A stretch of DNA of 64,000 nucleotides, taken from NCBI RefSeq assembly GCF_001514235.1, contig NZ_KQ948932.1, positions 81,187-145,186 on the forward strand, given 5' to 3'. Position numbers and translations under genes: made by a program. The notes under the pieces were generated by a model that saw only the letters and a list, made by a program, of their open reading frames with translations, did not search any database and was not told the origin of the DNA. Shown piece by piece: positions 1 to 8,139 of this stretch; within the stretch, counting starts at the first letter, position 1, and each line of letters starts with the position of its first letter. Source of the DNA: Streptomyces caeruleatus. Its GTDB lineage: Bacteria > Actinomycetota > Actinomycetes > Streptomycetales > Streptomycetaceae.

Positions 1-643
1 GCTCAACGGCAAGGGCAAGCTGGAGATGGAGCTCACGGTCGAGCGTGGCCGTGGTTACGTCTCCGCCGTGCAGAACAAGCAGGTGGGCCAGGAGATCGGC
101 CGTATCCCGGTCGACTCCATCTACTCGCCGGTTCTGAAGGTCACGTACAAGGTCGAGGCCACGCGTGTCGAGCAGCGCACCGACTTCGACAAGCTGATCG
201 TCGACGTCGAGACCAAGCAGGCCATGCGTCCGCGTGACGCCATGGCGTCGGCCGGTAAGACGCTGGTCGAGCTGTTCGGGCTTGCCCGTGAGCTGAACAT
301 CGACGCCGAGGGCATCGACATGGGCCCGTCCCCGACGGACGCCGCCCTTGCCGCTGATCTGGCGCTGCCGATCGAGGAGCTGGAGCTCACCGTTCGGTCG
401 TACAACTGCCTCAAGCGTGAGGGCATCCACTCCGTGGGTGAGCTGGTCGCGCGCTCCGAGGCCGACCTGCTCGACATCCGTAACTTCGGTGCGAAGTCGA
501 TCGACGAGGTCAAGGCGAAGCTGGCCGGTATGGGCCTGGCCCTGAAGGACAGCCCGCCCGGATTCGACCCGACCGCGGCTGCGGACGCCTTTGGCGCGGA
601 CGACGACGCGGACGCCGGGTTTGTGGAGACCGAGCAGTACTAA
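1..643 (+). CDS. rpoA: RNA polymerase alpha subunit, C-terminal part (5' end outside window)
   Basis: The reading frame is open from base 2, so the gene enters from the left and only about 214 C-terminal residues are present. RpoA dimerises to nucleate core RNA polymerase assembly, and its C-terminal domain binds UP elements and activators. The visible part holds the end of the N-terminal domain (VERGRGYVSA, IYSPVLKVTYKVE), a linker, and the CTD with its helix-hairpin-helix region (ELELTVRSYNCLKREGI, then DLLDIRNFGAKSIDEVK). An acidic tail ends the protein, as usual in actinomycetes. rplQ follows after 179 bases, the standard rpoA-rplQ order. Identification is very secure. Confidence 0.98.
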   Translation, partial: LNGKGKLEMELTVERGRGYVSAVQNKQVGQEIGRIPVDSIYSPVLKVTYKVEATRVEQRTDFDKLIVDVETKQAMRPRDAMASAGKTLVELFGLARELNIDAEGIDMGPSPTDAALAADLALPIEELELTVRSYNCLKREGIHSVGELVARSEADLLDIRNFGAKSIDEVKAKLAGMGLALKDSPPGFDPTAAADAFGADDDADAGFVETEQY

Positions 644-670
644 GCGCTCCGCGGGGAGGCCGTACTGCGT

Positions 671-714
671 CTGCGGGCCGGTTGTGGCTGGTCGCGCAGT
701 TCCCCGCGCCCCTT
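671..714 (+). repeat. dispersed intergenic repeat, short form, copy A
   Basis: The core GTGGCTGGTCGCGCAGTTCC (684-703) is followed by CCGCGCCCCTT. The same core recurs at 1373-1403, and its flanks recur around a longer middle at 9.5, 26.0 and 63.1 kb. It lies between rpoA and rplQ and encodes nothing recognisable. This is a repeat family of streptomycete intergenic DNA with unknown function. Confidence 0.75.
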
Positions 715-744
715 CCGGGAGCGCCCCTTCGGGGCTGCTCCCGG
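715..744 (+). terminator. strong hairpin between rpoA and rplQ
   Basis: CCGGGAGC (715-722) pairs with GCTCCCGG (737-744), and an inner GCCCC-TTC-GGGGC extends the stem, with one bulged T at 736. There is no T-run after it, so it may be an attenuator or RNA-processing site rather than a full terminator. It directly abuts repeat copy A. Confidence 0.55.
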
Positions 745-822
745 ATCTCCGACAGGCGACCGCCTGCTCGGATACTGACCCCGGTACCTGACACGGCCGG
801 GGCAGACACACAGGAGAAAGAA

Positions 823-1329
823 ATGCCGAAGCCCACCAAGGGTGCCCGTCTGGGCGGCAGTGCCGCGCACGAGAAGCTGCTTCTCGCGAACCTCGCGAAG
901 GCGCTGTTCGAGCACGGTCGTATCACCACCACCGAGGCGAAGGCCCGTCGTCTGCGGCCGTACGCCGAGCGTCTGGTGACCAAGGCGAAGAAGGGTGACC
1001 TTCACAACCGCCGTCAGGTGCTCCAGGTCATCACGGACAAGAGCATCGTCCACACGCTCTTCACCGAGATCGGCCCGCGGTACGAGAACCGTCCCGGTGG
1101 CTACACCCGGATCACCAAGATCGGTAACCGTCGTGGCGACAACGCGCCCATGGCTGTCATCGAGCTGGTCGAGGCGCTGACGGTCGCGCAGGAGGCCACG
1201 GGCGAGGCCGAGGCCGCCACGAAGCGTGCCGCCAAGGACGCCGAGGTTGCCGAGGTTGCCGAGGCCAAGGTCGACACGGCCAAGGCCGACGAGGTCGAGG
1301 ACGCTGCCGAGGAGTCCAAGGACGCGTAA
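823..1329 (+). CDS. rplQ: 50S ribosomal protein L17
   Basis: This is a large-subunit ribosomal protein near the exit tunnel, 168 residues. The ATG at 823 is preceded by AGGAGAAAGAA, which sets the start; an in-frame upstream ATG at 682 lies inside repeat copy A and is not credible. The L17 core is clear (MPKPTKGARLGGSAAHEKLL, then ANLAKALFEHGRITTTEAKA). The C-terminal extension of about 50 residues is rich in Ala, Glu and Lys, typical of actinobacterial L17. It closes the alpha-operon-type rpoA-rplQ unit and is followed by a canonical terminator. Confidence 0.97.
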   Translation: MPKPTKGARLGGSAAHEKLLLANLAKALFEHGRITTTEAKARRLRPYAERLVTKAKKGDLHNRRQVLQVITDKSIVHTLFTEIGPRYENRPGGYTRITKIGNRRGDNAPMAVIELVEALTVAQEATGEAEAATKRAAKDAEVAEVAEAKVDTAKADEVEDAAEESKDA

Positions 1330-1356
1330 GCGTTCTGCCGGGGACTGTTCGTGGGC

Positions 1357-1404
1357 GGGTGCGGCTTTCGTCGTGGCTGGTCGCGCAGTTCCCCGCGCCC
1401 CTAG
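1357..1404 (+). repeat. dispersed intergenic repeat, short form, copy B
   Basis: GTGGCTGGTCGCGCAGTTCC at 1373-1392, followed by CCGCGCCCCT, is identical to the core of copy A. The preceding GCGGGTGCGGCTTTCGTC resembles the left flank of the long-form copies. It sits just before the rplQ terminator. Confidence 0.75.
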
Positions 1405-1417
1405 AAGCAGGGCGTTG

Positions 1418-1453
1418 GCGGGTCCGTTCCTTTCGAGGAGCGGGCCCGCTTTT
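1418..1453 (+). terminator. Rho-independent terminator after rplQ
   Basis: A 13-bp stem (1418-1430 with 1437-1449, two G.U wobbles) closes a six-base loop TTTCGA and is followed by TTTT at 1450-1453. It separates the rpoA-rplQ unit from truA, whose start is only 22 bases further on. Confidence 0.8.
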
Positions 1454-1475
1454 GTGTGGGTGAGAGGATCTACGG

Positions 1476-2333
1476 GTGAGTGACGAAGTGCCGGCCGGAT
1501 TCGTGCGGGTGCGGCTTGATCTGTCGTACGACGGGGCCGAGTTCTCCGGGTGGGCCAAGCAGGCCGGTGGGCGGCGGACCGTGCAGGGGGAGATCGAGGA
1601 TGCCCTGCGGACCGTGACGCGGTCGGGCGGGACGACGTATGAGCTGACCGTGGCGGGGCGTACGGATGCCGGGGTGCATGCGCGGGGGCAGGTCGCGCAT
1701 GTTGATCTGCCGGAGGCGGTTTGGCGTGAGCATCACGAGAAGTTGCTGAAGCGGCTGGCCGGGCGGTTGCCCAAGGATGTGCGGGTGTGGGCGCTGCGGG
1801 AGGCGCCGAGTGGGTTCAACGCGCGGTTCTCGGCTGTGTGGCGGCGTTACGCGTATCGCGTCACCGACAATCCCGGAGGCGTCGATCCGTTGCTGCGCGG
1901 TCATGTCCTGTGGCACGACTGGCCGTTGGACGTCGACGCCATGAACGAGGCGGCGCAGCGGCTGCTCGGGGAGCATGACTTCGCCGCCTACTGCAAGAAG
2001 CGGGAGGGGGCCACGACCATCCGGACGTTGCAGGAGCTGAGTCTGGTGCGGGGGGACGACGGGATCGTCACCGCCACCGTGCGGGCCGACGCCTTCTGCC
2101 ACAACATGGTGCGGTCGCTCATCGGGGCGTTGCTGTTCGTGGGGGACGGGCATCGGCCGGCGGACTGGCCCGGGAAGGTACTGGCCGCGGGGGTCAGGGA
2201 CTCGGCCGTGCATGTCGTACGGCCGCATGGGCTGACGTTGGAGGAGGTCGGGTATCCGGCCGACGAGTTGCTGGCCGCGCGGAGCAAGGAGGCGCGGAAC
2301 AAGCGGTCGTTGCCCGGGGCCGGCTGCTGTTGA
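1476..2333 (+). CDS. truA: tRNA pseudouridine(38-40) synthase TruA
   Basis: TruA converts U38-U40 of tRNA anticodon stems to pseudouridine. The protein has 285 residues starting from GTG. The family signature with the catalytic aspartate is plain (GRTDAGVHARGQVAHVD), as are FNARFSAVWRRYAYRV and the C-terminal DAFCHNMVRSLIGALL. The gene sits directly downstream of rplQ, its usual streptomycete place, but behind the terminator at 1418-1453, so it probably needs read-through or its own promoter. Nothing looks broken. Confidence 0.95.
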   Translation: MSDEVPAGFVRVRLDLSYDGAEFSGWAKQAGGRRTVQGEIEDALRTVTRSGGTTYELTVAGRTDAGVHARGQVAHVDLPEAVWREHHEKLLKRLAGRLPKDVRVWALREAPSGFNARFSAVWRRYAYRVTDNPGGVDPLLRGHVLWHDWPLDVDAMNEAAQRLLGEHDFAAYCKKREGATTIRTLQELSLVRGDDGIVTATVRADAFCHNMVRSLIGALLFVGDGHRPADWPGKVLAAGVRDSAVHVVRPHGLTLEEVGYPADELLAARSKEARNKRSLPGAGCC

Positions 2334-2364
2334 GCCGGGCCCCGGGAGACGGGGGTGTGCCGGG

Positions 2365-3422
2365 TCAGCCGGCCAGGGCCTGCTTGAAGGCCGGCTCCAG
2401 GAACGGCACCAGGGACTCGGCGTAGCTGCCGGTCATATGGCTGTTGTCCCAGTAGACGACGTGCCCGCCGATCACCGCGGGGCAGTAGCCGTCGGCGCAG
2501 AAGGCGGGGAGTGTGTTGATGACCGTGGCCCCGTACTCCTCGGCGACCTCGCGTTCCAGCTTGCGGAAGTCGGGGAGGTCGACGGCGGTTTCGGCCCTGA
2601 GGGTGCATTCGGCGGGGTTGTCGGACTGCTCGGCCAGGCAGTCCGGGACGCTGAAGGTCGGCTTCGGGGTGTCGGTCAGGTAGACCAGCTTCGACCCTGT
2701 GGCCCTGAGGGTTTTGAAGGTGTCCTCGGCGCCCTCGCGTACGGTCGTGTACTGGACGCGGTTGGCCACCGCGATGACGTCCGGCTTGAGCTTCTCGATG
2801 TAGGCGAGGGCGGTCTTTCGCCACTGGGGGCACTCGGTGTACTCGCGGCCGAGATCCTCGCGCGTGATCTTGTAGACCTCGGGGGAGCAGCCGCTCTTGA
2901 TGACCGTGACGACCTTGACGTTCAGCTTTCGGCCGAGGGCGTCGAAGGCGTTGCCCCACTGGTAGGCGTGTGAGTCGCCCAGCAGCACCATGGTTCGGTC
3001 GGATGTCTTGTCGCCGATGACGCACTCGTCGTACGGGGTGAAGCTGGTGACCAGGAGCTGGTCGATGCAGCCGTGGTCGCCCCGGTCGTCGGGGGACTTC
3101 AGCAGTGTGCTCTGGCTGATCCTGGGGTCGTTCCTCTCACGTACCGCCTGTTCGACGGAGTCGGTGCCGGTGAATCCGGTGAGGGCGGCGGCGGTTCCCG
3201 CGGTGCCGATGGAGAGGTTGAGCGGTACCTGGAGGGCGACCACCATGGCGATGGCGGAGGTGGCCGTGAGGGTGCCGCCGGTGAGGATGCCTCGCCAGGG
3301 GCGGACGACCAGCTTCATGTTCTCCCGGAACCGCTTCTCGACGATGAAGTGCATCGCGATGGCGCAGAGGAAGGAGAGGACCGCGACCCGGAACCGGTCG
3401 GAGTAGCCGAACTCCCAGTCGG
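2365..3422 (-). pseudogene. remnant of an acyltransferase-3/SGNH membrane protein (C-terminal part)
   Basis: The longest frame with a start codon is 2365-3354, but translation reads on upstream without a stop through SPDWEFGYSDRFRVAVLSFLC, which looks like the last helix of an acyltransferase-3 (OafA-like) membrane domain. The roughly ten preceding helices are absent. The SGNH domain is intact, with GDSH in the nucleophile block and DNSHMT near the C-terminus. Such proteins O-acylate surface polysaccharides. Immediately upstream the DNA belongs to a different gene in another frame (GH26-like remnant). I infer that a deletion removed the N-terminal half. A free-standing SGNH protein starting at 3354 is possible but less likely. 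Confidence 0.7.
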
Positions 3423-4144
3423 GCGAACCAGTCCGGCTCCCGGGCGCCGGGCGAGTTGCGGTGCAGTGTCTGCGCGAAGCCCTTGACGGGGCTGCCCGGG
3501 TAGGGCTGGTGGAAGGAGAAGCCGACGATGCCCGCCGGGCCGTCGGCGCCCCGCGGCAGAGAGACCTCGGTGCCGTCGGCGCAGTCCGTGTGCCTGCCGG
3601 TGGGACGGTACGAGCCGTCGGCCGGCCGGGGCAGGCCCGCCCACACGCCGACCGCCAGGTCCACCGCGTCCTCGGTGTACCCCCACCGCGGCCGGCAGCT
3701 CGGCCAGGCGCGGGAGTAGGAGCGGGCCTCGCCCACCGCCCAGCCCGGACGGCCGTAGCCCGGCCCGAGGTCCAGTTCCACGAAGCCCGGCAGCCGGCCG
3801 GTGATGTCCCGGGCCTTGCGGTAGTAGTAGCCCGGCTGTTTCGTGCCCCGGTAGTCGCCGTACCCGGGGTTGTACCGCTCGTTGTGCAGCTCGACGTGCT
3901 GCCCGATCACCGTGCGGCTCGGGCGGCCGCGGCGGGCGTCGTTCTCCAGGCCGGCCAGCAGGGCGTACACCCGGCGGGCGGCGACGGTCGCCTTCGGGTC
4001 CCGGGTCCGCAGGTCGGTGGGCACGAGCGCGGACCCGCCCGGTTCGTCGTCCGTCTCCTCCGGCCAGGCCCACATGCCCAGCGGCGCCAGCAGCGCGGCA
4101 CCCGCTGCCGCACCGAGCAGCCCGATCCGGCCTCGCATCCGCAC
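3423..4144 (-). pseudogene. remnant of a secreted GH26-like glycoside hydrolase (N-terminal part)
   Basis: About 240 residues are recognisable: an Arg-rich start, a hydrophobic signal segment (IGLLGAAAGAALLAPLGMW), then GQHVELHNERYNPGYGDYRG and GIVGFSFHQPYPGSPVKG, which resemble glycoside hydrolase family 26 (mannanase-like) proteins. After EPDW the frame runs into DNA encoding the acyltransferase remnant in another register and yields Arg/His-rich nonsense down to 3137. The C-terminal third is therefore missing. Starts are GTG at 4144 or ATG at 4138. The GH26 assignment is tentative; the truncation is the firmer point. Confidence 0.55.
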
Positions 4145-4183
4145 AGCCCCCGCCCCTCCCCGCCGCGTTCGTGCGGAGATTGT

Positions 4184-4208
4184 CCCCCGCCCGGGGGCGG
4201 GGGGGGGG
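4184..4208 (-). repeat. G/C hairpin ending in a ten-G homopolymer
   Basis: CCCCCGCC (4184-4191) can pair with GGCGGGGG (4196-4203), and the G tract continues so that 4199-4208 are all G. It lies just past the stop of the minus-strand gene at 4227 and may act as its terminator. The homopolymer is prone to slippage and to sequencing error. Confidence 0.45.
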
Positions 4209-4226
4209 CTCAGGTGAGGCCGGGTG

Positions 4227-5111
4227 TCACTCGCCGGCCGCTGCCGACGCCTGGATCTCGCCGCGCCTGCGGATCTGACGGAAGGTGAAGTCCTCCAGGG
4301 TCTCGCCGACCTGGAGGGCTTCGGTGTCCTTGTCCGTCATGTCCTTTCCGGTGGTGAAGCCGGTGAGGGTGAAGTAGGCGTAACGGCCGTAGGAGTTCGC
4401 GGTCACGAGGCAGAAGGCGGACGTGCAGAAGTCCTTGATGCCCTTGCCGGGGAGCGTCCTGACGAGGTCCGTGTCGGTGTTGACCTTGCCCTTGACCTTG
4501 GTGGCCTGCGCCGCGCTGTCGAAGACCGCCACGCCGACCGTCACCGCCACGTCGTCCTTCATGTACGAGACGCGCATGAAACTGGTGCACTTGTTGTCGG
4601 AGAGGATCTTCGGCAGACCGCCCTTGGTGGCCGCGGAGCAGTTCTTCGTGTCGTCCGTCGCGCCCTTCTTGTACACCGTGTCGCTGCCCACGGTCAGCTG
4701 GGTGCCCGGGAAGAGTCTCTCCGCGCTGAGCGGGGCGGTGTCCTTGCTCTTGCTGGAGATGAAGTCCTTCGGGTTCAGCGGCGGCGGAGCGCTGGTCGAC
4801 GCGAACGACGGGGCGGTGGTCTGGGTCGGCAGGCCTGAGCTGCCCGGGACGCCGGAATTCGGCTTGTTCGCGGCCGGGTTGCCGTCGTTCGCCGACACCA
4901 CGGCCACGGCGACCGCGGCACCGATCGCGACGGTGGCCAGTGCGCCGCCGCCGATGAAGAGCAGCCGACGCCGTTTGTTGCGCGTCTCGGACGCCTCGGC
5001 GAGTGCGGCCCAGTCCGGCGTCTCGTCGGCGCCGCTGTTCCACGGCTGCTGGGAATGCGGTTTCCAGGGATCCCACTGGGACTGGGGTCCCCCCTGCTGC
5101 CCGTAGCTCAT
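4227..5111 (-). CDS. membrane-anchored hypothetical protein with extracytoplasmic domain
   Basis: About 294 residues. The cytoplasmic N-terminus is rich in Gln, Gly and Pro (MSYGQQGGPQSQWDPWKP), followed by RNKRRRLLF and one hydrophobic helix (IGGGALATVAIGAAVAVAVV), then a Ser/Thr/Pro linker and a folded outer domain with paired cysteines (NCSA, NKCTSF, DFCTSAFCLV). This architecture is common in streptomycetes but I cannot assign a function. An in-frame ATG at 5120 is an alternative start; neither has a strong ribosome site. The gene is divergent from the membrane protein at 5185. Confidence 0.8.
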   Translation of the reverse strand: MSYGQQGGPQSQWDPWKPHSQQPWNSGADETPDWAALAEASETRNKRRRLLFIGGGALATVAIGAAVAVAVVSANDGNPAANKPNSGVPGSSGLPTQTTAPSFASTSAPPPLNPKDFISSKSKDTAPLSAERLFPGTQLTVGSDTVYKKGATDDTKNCSAATKGGLPKILSDNKCTSFMRVSYMKDDVAVTVGVAVFDSAAQATKVKGKVNTDTDLVRTLPGKGIKDFCTSAFCLVTANSYGRYAYFTLTGFTTGKDMTDKDTEALQVGETLEDFTFRQIRRRGEIQASAAAGE

Positions 5112-5184
5112 GGGGCGCATCTTAGACGGACCGAGGGTGTGCCGGTCCGCCCCAAGAGGCGCACCCCCACCTAGCGTTCACACG

Positions 5185-6495
5185 GTGAGCGAGCGCAAAA
5201 GCGACATCTCCGGGTGGTTGGTACGACGGGCGACGTGGCATCTGTGGGGGGCGCTCGGGGTGGTGCTGGGCGCTCTTGTGGCGCGTACGGCCCGGATGAC
5301 CTCGGACGGAGGGATGGACAACGCCATCGTCGTGCGGGCGGCGCGGGTGTGGTGGGCCGGGGGTTCGCCGTATGACGACTCCCACTTCCTCTATTTGCCG
5401 AGCGCGGTGCTGGCGGCGGCGCCTCAGATGCTGCTGCCGCGGGGTGTGCTGTGCGTGCTGGTGCCGTTGGTGGTGACCGGGTGTCTGGTCGGGGGCTGGG
5501 TGTGTGCCGTTCGTCTCCACGGCGTCCCGTTGCGCAGTCGCTTCGCCGCGCTCGGGCTGCTCGGCCTCGCGGTCGGGTTCGCGCCGTTCGCCCACCTCGT
5601 CCTGTTGGGGAACTGGACGGCGACGGCCGCGCTCGCCCTTCCGCTGGGGTTGCTGCTGGCCGGGCGGGGGCGGTGGGTGGCCGCGGGGGCGGTGATCGGG
5701 GCGGCGGTCGCGCTGAAGCCGTTGCTGGCGCCGGTGGCGCTGGTGTTCGTGTTCGCGGGGCGCTGGCGGGGGCTGGGGGCGCTGGTCGGGGTGCCGGTGG
5801 TGGCGTCGGCGGGCGCGGCGTTGTTGCTGCCGGATCCGTCGGGGTTCTTCACCCGGACCCTGCCGTTCCTGCTGAGCGGGGACGACGGGTTCGTACGGCT
5901 CTATGAGGCGTCGCCCGGTGCGGTACTGCCGCGGGTGGGGGTGCCGGGGGCGTTGGCCGGGGGGATCGGGGTGGTGCTCGCCGGGGTGGGGGTGGGGTGT
6001 GCGTGGTGGCGGTGGCGGCGGGGGGACGGTGGGGCCGTGCGGCTCGCGGAGACGGCGGCGATGGTGATGCTCTCGGCGTTCCTGGTGGCCAGGCCCTCGT
6101 ACGACCACTATCTGCTCGTCGTCGTGCCGCTGCTGGTGGCGGGGTTGCCGTGTGCGGGGGCGGTGGCCCGGGGGCCGTGGTTCTGGCTGGCGCTGGTGCC
6201 GCAGCTGCCCGGTGTGAGCTGGCCGTATCTGGAGACGGTCCAGCGGCGGGCGTTCCGGGACGCGGTGACGCTGTGTGCGGCGGCGGTGACGTTGGCCGCG
6301 CACTGCCGACGAGGTCTTTCCTCGCCCCCGCCGCCCCTGCCCGTCCCGTCCTCCAGGGGCTCCGCCCCTTCGACCCCGCCCGGGACTGCGCCCCTGGACC
6401 CCGCCGAGGGCTCCGCCCTCAAGCACCCGGCCCCGAGCCGGTCGGCCAGGAGGCGGCGCCGGGCGGCGTCGGAGGCGCCCGGGGCGGGGGAGTGA
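5185..6495 (+). CDS. GT87-like (DUF2029) polytopic membrane glycosyltransferase
   Basis: 436 residues starting from the GTG at 5185. About ten hydrophobic helices are visible. The loop after helix 1 carries GGMDNAIVVRAARVWWAGG and YDDSHFLYLPSAVLAAAP, and a later KPLLAPVALVFVFAGRWRG, the pattern of DUF2029/GT87 polyprenyl-phosphate-dependent mannosyltransferases (PimE is the studied mycobacterial example). Substrate unknown. The last 60 or so residues are Pro/Ser/Arg-rich and coincide with an inverted-repeat intergenic element (6353-6397), so the C-terminus appears to have been extended by read-through into repeat DNA. Confidence 0.75.
   Translation: MSERKSDISGWLVRRATWHLWGALGVVLGALVARTARMTSDGGMDNAIVVRAARVWWAGGSPYDDSHFLYLPSAVLAAAPQMLLPRGVLCVLVPLVVTGCLVGGWVCAVRLHGVPLRSRFAALGLLGLAVGFAPFAHLVLLGNWTATAALALPLGLLLAGRGRWVAAGAVIGAAVALKPLLAPVALVFVFAGRWRGLGALVGVPVVASAGAALLLPDPSGFFTRTLPFLLSGDDGFVRLYEASPGAVLPRVGVPGALAGGIGVVLAGVGVGCAWWRWRRGDGGAVRLAETAAMVMLSAFLVARPSYDHYLLVVVPLLVAGLPCAGAVARGPWFWLALVPQLPGVSWPYLETVQRRAFRDAVTLCAAAVTLAAHCRRGLSSPPPPLPVPSSRGSAPSTPPGTAPLDPAEGSALKHPAPSRSARRRRRAASEAPGAGE
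6353..6397 (+). repeat. inverted-repeat intergenic element absorbed into a coding region
   Basis: CCAGGGG (6353-6359) and CCCCTGG (6391-6397) flank GGCTCCGCCCCTT-type sequence of the kind seen between streptomycete genes. Here it is translated as the tail of the GT87-like protein. Confidence 0.55.
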
Positions 6496-6893
6496 GCGCC
6501 GGTGCCGCGTCGAGCGCGCCGTGCGTCGCACGCAGTGAGGGCGGCGCCGAGGTCGGCGCCACCGTCGCCGAGCGACCGCGTCCGGCTCAGGTGCTCCCGG
6601 TGCCGGGGCGGCTTCCGGTGCCGGATCGCGGGCGGGGTGTTTATCCTGGTCGGTGGACAGCAGGGCAGTCGTCGTCACGCCATTTTGACCCGGCCGAGGC
6701 GCCGCAGGTATCCTGCATGTTCGTTGTGTATTGGCTTGCTCATTCTCACGGGACGGGCCCTTACACCGGTCCACCGGGCCGATGACCAGCGACCCCACGT
6801 ACGCGGTATGCGTCGCCGCAGTGCGGTCCAGGCTGTCGTGATCGTTTCGGTGACCTGTTCAGGACCATTCACTCGAAGCGAAGGCTACGAACC
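6496..6893 (+). other. 398-base leader/intergenic region upstream of rplM
   Basis: No credible gene is seen here. The left half (6496-6680) shows nothing I can name. The right half contains a good promoter at 6685-6714 and then about 170 bases of probable 5' untranslated leader before rplM. A regulatory leader is conceivable, but I do not recognise a known motif. Confidence 0.6.
6685..6714 (+). promoter_or_regulatory. probable HrdB-type promoter of rplM-rpsI
   Basis: TTGACC (6685-6690) and TATCCT (6709-6714) are separated by 18 bases, close to the vegetative consensus. Transcription would begin near 6721, giving a leader of roughly 170 bases before the rplM GTG. Confidence 0.7.
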
Positions 6894-7337
6894 GTGCGTA
6901 CGTACAGCCCCAAGCCCGGCGATGTGACGCGCCAGTGGCACGTCATCGACGCTCAGGACGTTGTCCTGGGCCGTCTCGCCAGCACCGCCGCCTCCATCCT
7001 GCGGGGCAAGCACAAGCCGATCTACGCGCCCCACGTCGACACCGGTGACTTCGTCATCATCATCAACGCCGACAAGGTGCACCTGTCCGGCAACAAGCGG
7101 ACCCAGAAGATGGCGTACCGCCACTCCGGCTACCCGGGTGGTCTGCGCTCCGTCCGTTACGACGAGCTCCTCGACAAGAACCCTGAGAAGGCGATCGAGA
7201 AGGCCGTCAAGGGCATGCTTCCCAAGAACACGCTGGGCCGTCAGATGCTCTCGAAGCTGAAGGTCTACAAGGGTGACCAGCACCCGCACGGCGCGCAGCA
7301 GCCGCAGCCGTACGAGATCACCCAGGTCGCGCAGTAA
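6894..7337 (+). CDS. rplM: 50S ribosomal protein L13
   Basis: L13 is an early-assembling large-subunit protein; 147 residues starting from GTG, preceded by GAAGCGAAGG. Family landmarks are clear: QWHVIDAQDVVLGRLAS, LRGKHKPIYAPHVDTGDFV, HSGYPGGLRS and GMLPKNTLGRQMLSKLKVY. It is followed 42 bases later by rpsI, the usual bacterial pair, and both share the promoter at 6685 and the terminator at 7947. Confidence 0.98.
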   Translation: MRTYSPKPGDVTRQWHVIDAQDVVLGRLASTAASILRGKHKPIYAPHVDTGDFVIIINADKVHLSGNKRTQKMAYRHSGYPGGLRSVRYDELLDKNPEKAIEKAVKGMLPKNTLGRQMLSKLKVYKGDQHPHGAQQPQPYEITQVAQ

Positions 7338-7379
7338 GTCCGGCCACCCCCTAAGCCTGAAGAGAATCTGAGGAGAATC

Positions 7380-7901
7380 GTGGCCGAGACCACTGCCGAG
7401 CAGCCGATCGAAGAGACCGAGCTCGTCGACATCGACAGCTACACCACCGAGTCCGAGGTTCCGGTGGAGGGTGAGTACACCTCCGAGTCCCTCGCCTCGC
7501 GCTTCGGTGAGCCCCAGCCCGCCGCCGGCCTGGGTCGTCGCAAGAACGCCATCGCGCGCGTTCGCATCGTGCCGGGTTCCGGCAAGTGGAAGATCAACGG
7601 GCGGACGCTCGAGGACTACTTCCCGAACAAGGTGCACCAGCAGGAGGTCAACGAGCCGTTCAAGGTTCTTGAGCTCGAGGGTCGCTACGACGTCATCGCC
7701 CGCATCGCCGGTGGCGGTGTCTCCGGCCAGGCCGGTGCGCTCCGTCTCGGTGTCGCCCGTGCGCTGAACGAGGCCGACGTCGACAACAACCGCGGCGCGC
7801 TGAAGAAGGCCGGCTTCCTCAAGCGCGACGACCGTGCGGTCGAGCGCAAGAAGGCCGGTCTGAAGAAGGCCCGCAAGGCCCCGCAGTACAGCAAGCGCTA
7901 A
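7380..7901 (+). CDS. rpsI: 30S ribosomal protein S9
   Basis: 173 residues starting from GTG, with GAGGAGAAT just ahead. The S9 core starts after an acidic N-terminal extension of about 45 residues (EQPIEETELVDIDSYTTE), usual in actinobacteria. Conserved features are GRRKNAIARVRIVPGSGKW, GGVSGQAGALRLGVARAL and the basic C-terminal tail ending QYSKR, which reaches the P-site tRNA anticodon in ribosome structures. It ends the rplM-rpsI operon. Confidence 0.98.
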   Translation: MAETTAEQPIEETELVDIDSYTTESEVPVEGEYTSESLASRFGEPQPAAGLGRRKNAIARVRIVPGSGKWKINGRTLEDYFPNKVHQQEVNEPFKVLELEGRYDVIARIAGGGVSGQAGALRLGVARALNEADVDNNRGALKKAGFLKRDDRAVERKKAGLKKARKAPQYSKR

Positions 7902-7946
7902 GCGCGGGCTGCCTCTGCACGTACTCCGGTACGCCGAGTACTCCGA

Positions 7947-7990
7947 ACGCCCCGGCGGCACGCCACAGTGCCACCGGGGCGTTCGTTTTA
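7947..7990 (+). terminator. Rho-independent terminator after rpsI
   Basis: A 15-bp stem (7947-7961 with 7968-7982, one mismatch) closes the loop GCCACA and is followed by TCGTTTTA. It is a textbook terminator between rpsI and glmM. Confidence 0.88.
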
Positions 7991-8139
7991 TCACCGGCCT
8001 CGGGCGTATAACGGCACAAGACGTTCAAAGGCTTGTGTGATCCGATACCCCGGGCATGGAATGCCGGGAAGCGGGAGCCGCCGGCCGCAGACCGCGGGCC
8101 GGGTCCGCTTCCGGATCTGAAGTTTCCTCAGGAGGACAA

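Noticed and set aside
2365..4226. A genomic island or mobile element at the broken gene pair
   Set aside because: No transposase, integrase, tRNA target or terminal repeats are seen; a simple short-homology deletion explains the junction.
5122..6798. Very long minus-strand open frame opposite the GT87-like gene
   Set aside because: It is Arg/Pro/His-rich low-complexity translation typical of the antisense of GC-rich genes, with no domain, and the plus-strand gene explains the region.
6715..6893. A known ribosomal protein leader motif in front of rplM
   Set aside because: The long leader is suggestive, but I could not match it to a described L13 leader structure, so no claim is made.
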